Made by a program: the position numbers and the translations under genes | Shown here: positions 60,001-64,000 of the stretch, one piece after another | Layout: every line of letters begins with the position of its first letter | Numbering within the stretch: position 1 is the first letter of the stretch | The notes under the pieces: generated by a model | Databases searched by the model: none | Seen by the model: only the letters and a program-made list of their open reading frames with translations | Told to the model about the DNA's origin: nothing | Assembly (NCBI GenBank): GCA_963695985.1 | Contig: CAVOIC010000003.1 | Coordinates: 1 to 64,000 of the forward strand | Direction of reading: 5' to 3' | Origin: DATBVX01 sp963695985 | GTDB lineage: Bacteria; Pseudomonadota; Gammaproteobacteria; Steroidobacterales; Steroidobacteraceae | DNA: 64,000 bases

Positions 60001-60708
60001 GCCAACCGCGACCTGCGCCGTCATTTCGAGCTGATGCTGCGCATGCGCGATGAGAACGGCGCGCTGGTGCAACCGATCGAATTCATTCCGGCGGCGGAGC
60101 GTTACAACGTCATGCCTGCGATCGACCGCTGGGTGGTGCGGCACGCGCTGAGTGTGCTGGCGCATCGCGCGAGCGATCCGCACCCGCCGTATACGATCTC
60201 GATCAACCTGTCGGGTACTTCGCTCAACGACGATCGCTTCCTGGAATTCCTGATCAACGAACTGGCGCAGGAAACGCCGAGTCCGGGCGCGATCTGCTTC
60301 GAGATCACCGAAACCGCCGCGGTGTCGAATCTCGCCAACGTCGTCTACTTCATGCGCGAGCTCAAGAACCGCGGCTGCCGCTTTTCGCTCGACGATTTCG
60401 GCAGCGGCCTGTCCTCGTTCATGTACCTCAAGACGCTGCCGGTCGACTACCTCAAGATCGACGGGCAGTTCATCGAGAACGTCACCCGCGATGCGATCGA
60501 TCGCAGCATGGTCGAGGCGATCAGCCAGATCGGCCGTGCCATGCATATCCAGACGATCGCTGAGCGCGTGGAGTCGCCGGAGGTGCTGGCGGAGCTCGCG
60601 CGCCTCGGCGTGAGTTACGCACAGGGATTTCACATCGCGGCACCCGAGCCCACCTCGCGCTTTCCTTACGCGCGTCCGCTGGCGGCGGACCTGCGCCGCC
60701 TCGCCTGA
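57031..60708 (+). CDS. Multi-PAS/GAF GGDEF-EAL protein
   Basis: A protein of 1,225 residues, cytoplasmic (no membrane helix). After a helical N-terminus come four PAS-like modules (near residues 115, 235, 535 and 655) with a GAF domain between the second and third. The GGDEF domain has LGGDEFGILL with an RASD inhibitory site five residues before it. The EAL domain has HFELMLRM (EAL replaced by ELM), INLSGTSL, EITETAA, DDFGSGLSS and LKIDGQFIE, so both cyclase and phosphodiesterase residues appear present. ATG 57031 is used; TTG 56998 would add eleven residues. Predicted to turn c-di-GMP over in response to a ligand or redox cue. Confidence 0.9.
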   Translation: MSNAGGRAAAPNRLLEPSAGDPAATYPTGWTGQFPAGQPSLNRLLRQQLRIAAASSAGGAPELTRLLELISRHYDSVDDERRGIVRSMQLMSDEAQALTREIREQTANQLQAILDHIKDAIITVDDGGHIETFNPTGERIFGYSQAEVLGRTLDHLVPESASQGSVADYLSSLAARLDDTHIDLAGRETWGRNKDGTPFAAEIAVSEAHLNRRRVFVVCLRDITDRRNSEQAMRESEARYRTLVENAPEAIVVLDMDVGRFVDVNDNAVRFFKMDRTALLECGPEQVSPPAQADGTSSFGVARGYLDRALNGETPVFEWLHRDALGNDIACEVRLVRLPSSTRKLIRGSITDITDRKRAELIAAGERRVFEKLASHAHLSVALEAITELTERVCPDASCAISLLNKQSHTFHQVVAPRLPAEFCAAMEGTPVGPRFGSCSAAVFLGRQVIVADIAKDALWEQRRDLALRFELKSCWSTPILGGDGSALGTAAMYRRHTGTPGRRDLELMARMAQLAGIAIERRRAEDALRASEAKFRGLFENVMEGVYQTSREGRFLSVNPAFVQLLGFDSADELYASGDAVSLYVDPADRVEFVRLMEADGEVRNAEYQLRRRDGRTIVVLESARVVRNEQGDIVGYEGTIADITERWKAETAVFEEKERAQVTLQSIGDGVITTDADGCVNYVNPVAESLTGWDTREAHGLPVAAIFRLINETDREAVENPVVRCLREARVIGLSDHTVLLNRRGQEIAIQNSAAPIRDRAGHVIGAVMVFHDVSRERRLRRALSYQASHDALTGLINRREFESRLSEALAATHRGEGQGNVLLYLDLDQFKLVNDTCGHPAGDRLLKQITGLLQTRIRASDTLARLGGDEFGILLAECQPDQAMRIAEALRQAIRDYRFMWHDGALNVGVSIGIVEITRETESMAALMSAADVACYAAKDQGRNRVHVYQQDNVPERHREMQWVSRLTRASEEDRLELYFQPIVPIGANRDLRRHFELMLRMRDENGALVQPIEFIPAAERYNVMPAIDRWVVRHALSVLAHRASDPHPPYTISINLSGTSLNDDRFLEFLINELAQETPSPGAICFEITETAAVSNLANVVYFMRELKNRGCRFSLDDFGSGLSSFMYLKTLPVDYLKIDGQFIENVTRDAIDRSMVEAISQIGRAMHIQTIAERVESPEVLAELARLGVSYAQGFHIAAPEPTSRFPYARPLAADLRRLA

Positions 60709-60725
60709 GGGGCGGCCGGCTCATG

Positions 60726-60731
60726 TAGAAT
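60726..60731 (+). promoter_or_regulatory. Possible -10 element before the N-formylglutamate-amidohydrolase-like gene
   Basis: TAGAAT ends nine bases before ATG 60740. The gap after the GGDEF-EAL stop (60708) is only 31 bases. No -35 is apparent; alternatively the gene is read through from upstream. Confidence 0.3.
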
Positions 60732-60739
60732 TGCGGCCG

Positions 60740-61561
60740 ATGAGTTCGGCCCTAGAGACCGCCCCCAAAGGCAGCGAATTTCCCCTGATCGCTGCCGGCG
60801 ATCCGCCGCCCTTCACACTGCTCAACGTTGCCGGGAAAGGCGGGGTTCTCCTCGTCTGCGATCATGCGAGTCGCGCCTTTCCCGCGGCGCTGGGACACCT
60901 GGGGCTGCGCGCGGCCGACACCGAGCTCCACATCGCGTGGGACATCGGGGCCGCCTCGCTCACACGCGTGCTCGGACGCCTGTTCGACACGCCGGCGGTG
61001 CTCGCAGGCTACTCACGACTGCTGATCGACTGTAATCGCTCGCCTGCGGACCCCACCTCGATCGTTGGCCACAGCGATGGGATTGCCGTGCCCGGAAACC
61101 AGAAGCTGAACGATGACGAGCGCGACGCGCGCCTACGCAGTTTCTTCGAGCCCTACCACCGCGCCATCGAGCTGCGCCTGGACGAATTCCGGCGCCACGA
61201 GGTGGTCCCAGCCTTCATCTCGATGCACAGCTTCACGCCCGTGATGGGCAGCGAACCGCGGCCCTGGAATATCGGTGTGCTGTGGGACCGTGACCCGCGC
61301 ATCGCAGTGCCACTGCTCGAGCGGCTGCGCGCCATCGAAGGACTCACAGTCGGCGACAACCTGCCGTACTCGGGCCGACATCCGGCCGACTACACGGTGG
61401 CGCGGCATGCCGAGCGCGCCCGGCTGCCGCACGTCTGCATTGAGGTCCGGCAGGACCAGATCGACACCGCGGCGGGAGTCCGGCGCTGGGCTGAACTGCT
61501 GCACGGTGCCTTACAGCCGATCCTTCTGGACCCGGGGCTGCACCATCGATTAAAAGAGTAG
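60740..61561 (+). CDS. N-formylglutamate amidohydrolase-family protein
   Basis: A 273-residue protein with VCDHASRAFPAAL, DIGAASLTRVLG, LLIDCNRSPADPTSI, MHSFTPVMG and the final HVCIEVRQDQI. These match the COG3931-type predicted N-formylglutamate amidohydrolases with conserved Asp-His, Glu and Arg residues. Classic family members release formate from N-formylglutamate at the end of histidine breakdown, but no hut genes are near. Its neighbour encodes a YbdK-type ligase, so action on another gamma-glutamyl or N-acyl compound is possible. Confidence 0.83.
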   Translation: MSSALETAPKGSEFPLIAAGDPPPFTLLNVAGKGGVLLVCDHASRAFPAALGHLGLRAADTELHIAWDIGAASLTRVLGRLFDTPAVLAGYSRLLIDCNRSPADPTSIVGHSDGIAVPGNQKLNDDERDARLRSFFEPYHRAIELRLDEFRRHEVVPAFISMHSFTPVMGSEPRPWNIGVLWDRDPRIAVPLLERLRAIEGLTVGDNLPYSGRHPADYTVARHAERARLPHVCIEVRQDQIDTAAGVRRWAELLHGALQPILLDPGLHHRLKE

Positions 61562-61587
61562 GCATACAGCTACCGCACCGAGGCAAC

Positions 61588-62727
61588 ATGGCAGTCAAAC
61601 AACCGCCGTTCACGGTGGGAATCGAAGAAGAATATCTGCTGGTGAACCTCGAGACCCGTGATCTCGAAACCGATCCGCCGCCGGCCATGCTCAAGGAATG
61701 CACCGAGCTCGGGGAAAAGCAGGTGAGCCCGGAGTTCCTGCGTTGCCAGATCGAGATCGGTACGCCGGTGAGCCGCGACATGCAGGAGGCGCGTGCCCAT
61801 CTATCGCGCCTGCGCAAGATCGTCGTCGATGTCGGACGGCGCTACGGTCTCGCGCCGATCGCCGCATCGACGCACCCGTTCGCGCGAGCGATTCAGCAGA
61901 AGCACACCGACAAGGACCGCTACGTGGCGCTGGCGCGCGAGATGCAGGCCATGGCGCGGCGCATGGTCATCTGCGGCATGCACGTGCACGTTGGACTCGA
62001 AGACGATGAGCTGCGCATCGACCTGATGAAACAGCTCGCGTACTTCCTCCCGCACCTGCTGGCGCTGTCGTGCTCGTCGCCCTTCTGGGAGGGCGAGAAT
62101 ACCGGCCTCAAGTCCTTTCGCCTCACGGTATTCAGCGCACTGCCGCGCACGGGACTGCCGGAGAATTTTGCCAGCTACGGCGAGTACCAGCGTCACATCG
62201 GTACGCTGATTCGCAACAACCTGATCCAGGACACCTCGAAGATCTGGTGGGACCTCAGGCCGAGCTGGCGCTATCCGACGCTCGAGACTCGCATCATGGA
62301 CGTGTGCACCAACGTCGACGATGCCATCGCGCTGGCATCGCTCAACGTCTGTCTGTTGCGCATGCTTTACCGTTTACGCCGCAATAACCAGCATTGGCGC
62401 GTGTACGCCGACATGCTGGTGAATGAGAACCGTTGGCGCGCCAGTCGCTACAGCTACGATGAAGGCCTGCTCGATCTTGCGCGGGGCGAGCTGGTGCCAT
62501 TCAGCGAGCTGCTGGAAGAGCTGCTGGAGCTGGTCAAGGAGGACGCCGAGACCATCGGCTGCAGCGCCGACATTGCGCACGCGCGCACCATCTTGAAGCG
62601 AGGCACGAGCGCCCACCGCCAGGTCAAGATCTTCGACGAAGCGCGTGCACGGGGCGCGAGCGAACGTGAGGCATTGAACGCGGTCGTGGACTGGCTGATC
62701 CGGGAAACGGCCAGCGGATTGCAGTAA
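61588..62727 (+). CDS. ybdK: YbdK-type carboxylate-amine ligase (glutamate-cysteine ligase 2 family)
   Basis: A 379-residue GCS2-family enzyme. Landmarks: TVGIEEEYLLVNLETRDL (Glu metal ligands), CGMHVHVGLEDDELRIDLM, SSPFWEGENTGLKSFRL, YPTLETRIMD and RWRASRYSYD. E. coli YbdK has weak glutamate-cysteine ligase activity; the biological reaction is uncertain. ATG 61588, 26 bases after the amidohydrolase stop, suggests one transcript. ATP-grasp-like chemistry joining a carboxylate to an amine, with an amidohydrolase beside it, forms a make/break pair. Confidence 0.9.
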   Translation: MAVKQPPFTVGIEEEYLLVNLETRDLETDPPPAMLKECTELGEKQVSPEFLRCQIEIGTPVSRDMQEARAHLSRLRKIVVDVGRRYGLAPIAASTHPFARAIQQKHTDKDRYVALAREMQAMARRMVICGMHVHVGLEDDELRIDLMKQLAYFLPHLLALSCSSPFWEGENTGLKSFRLTVFSALPRTGLPENFASYGEYQRHIGTLIRNNLIQDTSKIWWDLRPSWRYPTLETRIMDVCTNVDDAIALASLNVCLLRMLYRLRRNNQHWRVYADMLVNENRWRASRYSYDEGLLDLARGELVPFSELLEELLELVKEDAETIGCSADIAHARTILKRGTSAHRQVKIFDEARARGASEREALNAVVDWLIRETASGLQ

Positions 62728-62745
62728 GGCGGCCGGAGGGGGCCA

Positions 62746-63798
62746 GTGAAGGACCAACAAAGGTCTGTAGCCACCGACGACCCCGCCGATCCACGTGCGC
62801 GCCTGGTGGCGATGATCAACGCATTCTGGCCGGTGCAGGCACTCAACGCGGCGGTGGTGCTCGATCTTCCCGGTCATCTCGCGGCCGGCCCGGCTACCGC
62901 GGACGAACTGGCACAGCGCGCTTCGGCGGACGCGTCGGCAGTGTTTCGCCTGCTGCGCGCACTCGCAGCGCTCAATGTCGTGGGCGATCTGGGCGGCGGG
63001 CGCTTCTCGCTGAGCGCGGCTGGCCAACTATTGCTCCCGGATGTGCCCGGTTCGGTGCGGGGCATGGTCCTGCACGTCGGCAATCTGCTGTGGCCAGCGT
63101 TCGGCCAGCTCGCGCGCTGCGTGAAAACCGGTGAGCCTCCGCCTGGGATCAAGCATGGCCCGGCCGGCTTCGCCGACCTGGAAACGAGTCCCAACGAAGC
63201 GGCGGTATTCAATCAATCCATGGTGGACGGCAGCCGCAGGGTTGCCGCGCGGGCGCTCGCGGCATATGACTTTTCGCGCTTCAAGAGGGTGATGGACGTT
63301 GGAGGAGGGTATGGGGCAGTGCTGGTCGAGCTGCTCCGCGCCAACCCCCGGCAACGCGGCGTCATCCTCGATCTCAGCCATTGTGCCGAGGGGGCCCGGC
63401 GCTATCTACAAGAGCAGGGAGTCGCTGAACGCGCCGAATTCCGGACCGGCAGCTTCTTCGGGCCGATTCCGCCCGACGCCGACTGCTATCTGCTCAAGTA
63501 CATCGTCCACGACTGGAACGACGAGTATGCGCAGCAGATCATGCGTCGCGTTGGCGAGGCTGCGAGCACTTCGAATGCTGCGGTCGTGTTGATCGAGCGC
63601 GTCATGCCGCAGCAGGTCACGGTGACGTCCGAGCACCGCGGTGTGGTGCAGGGCGACCTGACGATGATGCTGTGGGATGGGAAGGAGCGTACCGAGCCGG
63701 AGTATCGCGCGCTCCTCGACCACGGCGGGCTGAGGCTCAGTCGCACGGTTCCGATCGGCGAAGGCTTCAGCATCCTCGAAGCAACGCCTGTCCAGTAA
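62746..63798 (+). CDS. O-methyltransferase, acetylserotonin/hydroxyneurosporene type
   Basis: A 350-residue PF00891 enzyme with GTG start at 62746. An N-terminal winged-helix dimerisation domain (AADELAQRA-like helix; VFRLLRALAALNVV) precedes the SAM domain: VMDVGGGYGAVLVELL (motif I), GVILDLSHCAEGAR, and the catalytic-region histidine in LKYIVHDWNDEYAQQI. It methylates a small hydroxylated, probably aromatic or isoprenoid, substrate. Eighteen bases separate it from ybdK, so an operon is likely. Confidence 0.87.
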   Translation: MKDQQRSVATDDPADPRARLVAMINAFWPVQALNAAVVLDLPGHLAAGPATADELAQRASADASAVFRLLRALAALNVVGDLGGGRFSLSAAGQLLLPDVPGSVRGMVLHVGNLLWPAFGQLARCVKTGEPPPGIKHGPAGFADLETSPNEAAVFNQSMVDGSRRVAARALAAYDFSRFKRVMDVGGGYGAVLVELLRANPRQRGVILDLSHCAEGARRYLQEQGVAERAEFRTGSFFGPIPPDADCYLLKYIVHDWNDEYAQQIMRRVGEAASTSNAAVVLIERVMPQQVTVTSEHRGVVQGDLTMMLWDGKERTEPEYRALLDHGGLRLSRTVPIGEGFSILEATPVQ

Positions 63799-63951
63799 TT
63801 TACGACTGAATCGAATCGCGACCCGCATCAGTGACATGCGTGCCTGATGATGCAAATGCGTATCGCTGGTCACTTAGGGCAGAGCGTATGCTCCCCCGCC
63901 ATGCGCGGTGATGTCGTCCCAACCTGACAGACCCGCGAGGAGGAGTTTGTC

Positions 63952-64000
63952 ATGCGAGCGCTCTGCACCGTCGTGCTAGCCGCGACCTTGGGCTTTGCCA
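63952..64000 (+). CDS. Start of a secreted protein, cut by window end
   Basis: ATG 63952 follows a strong GAGGAGG ribosome site (about 63,937-63,944). The sixteen visible residues (MRALCTVVLAATLGFA) are the n-region and hydrophobic core of a Sec signal peptide. Nothing more can be read. The 153-base gap before it shows no open frame and presumably holds its promoter. Confidence 0.55.
   Translation, partial: MRALCTVVLAATLGFA

Noticed and set aside
58861..60633. Minus-strand open frame opposite the GGDEF/EAL domains
   Set aside because: Shadow of a GC-rich gene; plus-strand motifs GGDEF, DDFGSG and others are decisive.

Overview
The window reads as two different genomes joined end to end. Bases 1 to about 23,920 are very GC-rich, with almost every third codon position G or C. 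They carry soil-bacterium catabolic and signalling genes; the style resembles Candidatus Rokubacteria/Methylomirabilota, but that is a guess from gene content, not a measured assignment. From about 23,925 onward, GC and codon bias relax abruptly. The gene set becomes gammaproteobacterial: a glrK-qseG-glrR operon, srkA, galE and typA beside a surface-polysaccharide locus. The switch falls inside an open frame that starts as an HD-domain protein and ends as a nucleotide-sugar epimerase/dehydratase, so an assembly misjoin is the simplest reading. Many genes, mostly before 30 kb, are split by single-base frameshifts although the protein similarity continues in the next frame. These look like sequence errors, so such loci are annotated as single genes.

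Left part: lipid kinase fragment; UvrD-type helicase fused to an Fe-S nuclease; alpha/beta hydrolase; membrane/ferredoxin/class III cyclase fusion; HugZ-like protein. Next comes an amide/ureide catabolic group: carbamoylase-type amidohydrolase, dihydropyrimidinase-like hydantoinase, MmgE/PrpD protein, a DppBC-type permease pair with its binding protein, and an AtzG/AtzE-like amidase pair. Then two uncharacterised proteins, a BT1-like transporter, an NtrB/NtrC-like two-component pair, an enoyl-CoA hydratase, an MFS transporter and a CDGSH protein.

Right part, 23.9-48.7 kb: a polysaccharide locus. It has an epimerase/dehydratase fragment, a secreted beta-rich protein, an FkbM methyltransferase, an asparagine-synthase-like amidotransferase, four glycosyltransferases, a Wzm/Wzt export transporter, a C-methyltransferase, a duplicated-domain protein of unknown function and a polysaccharide deacetylase. 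A tight six-gene sugar-tailoring operon (42,451-47,602) holds an epimerase, RfbC-like 3,5-epimerase, DUF4910 protein, glucose-1-phosphate cytidylyltransferase, PIG-L deacetylase and SDR. Together these suggest synthesis of a modified, probably branched and deoxygenated, sugar polymer exported by an ABC transporter.

Right part, 47.6-64 kb: mostly intact housekeeping and signalling genes: LhgO-like oxidase, glrK-qseG-glrR, galE, srkA, a lipoprotein, typA, a multi-PAS GGDEF/EAL protein, an N-formylglutamate-amidohydrolase-like protein, a YbdK-type carboxylate-amine ligase, an O-methyltransferase, and the start of a secreted protein cut by the window edge. I saw no tRNA, rRNA, CRISPR array or insertion sequence.
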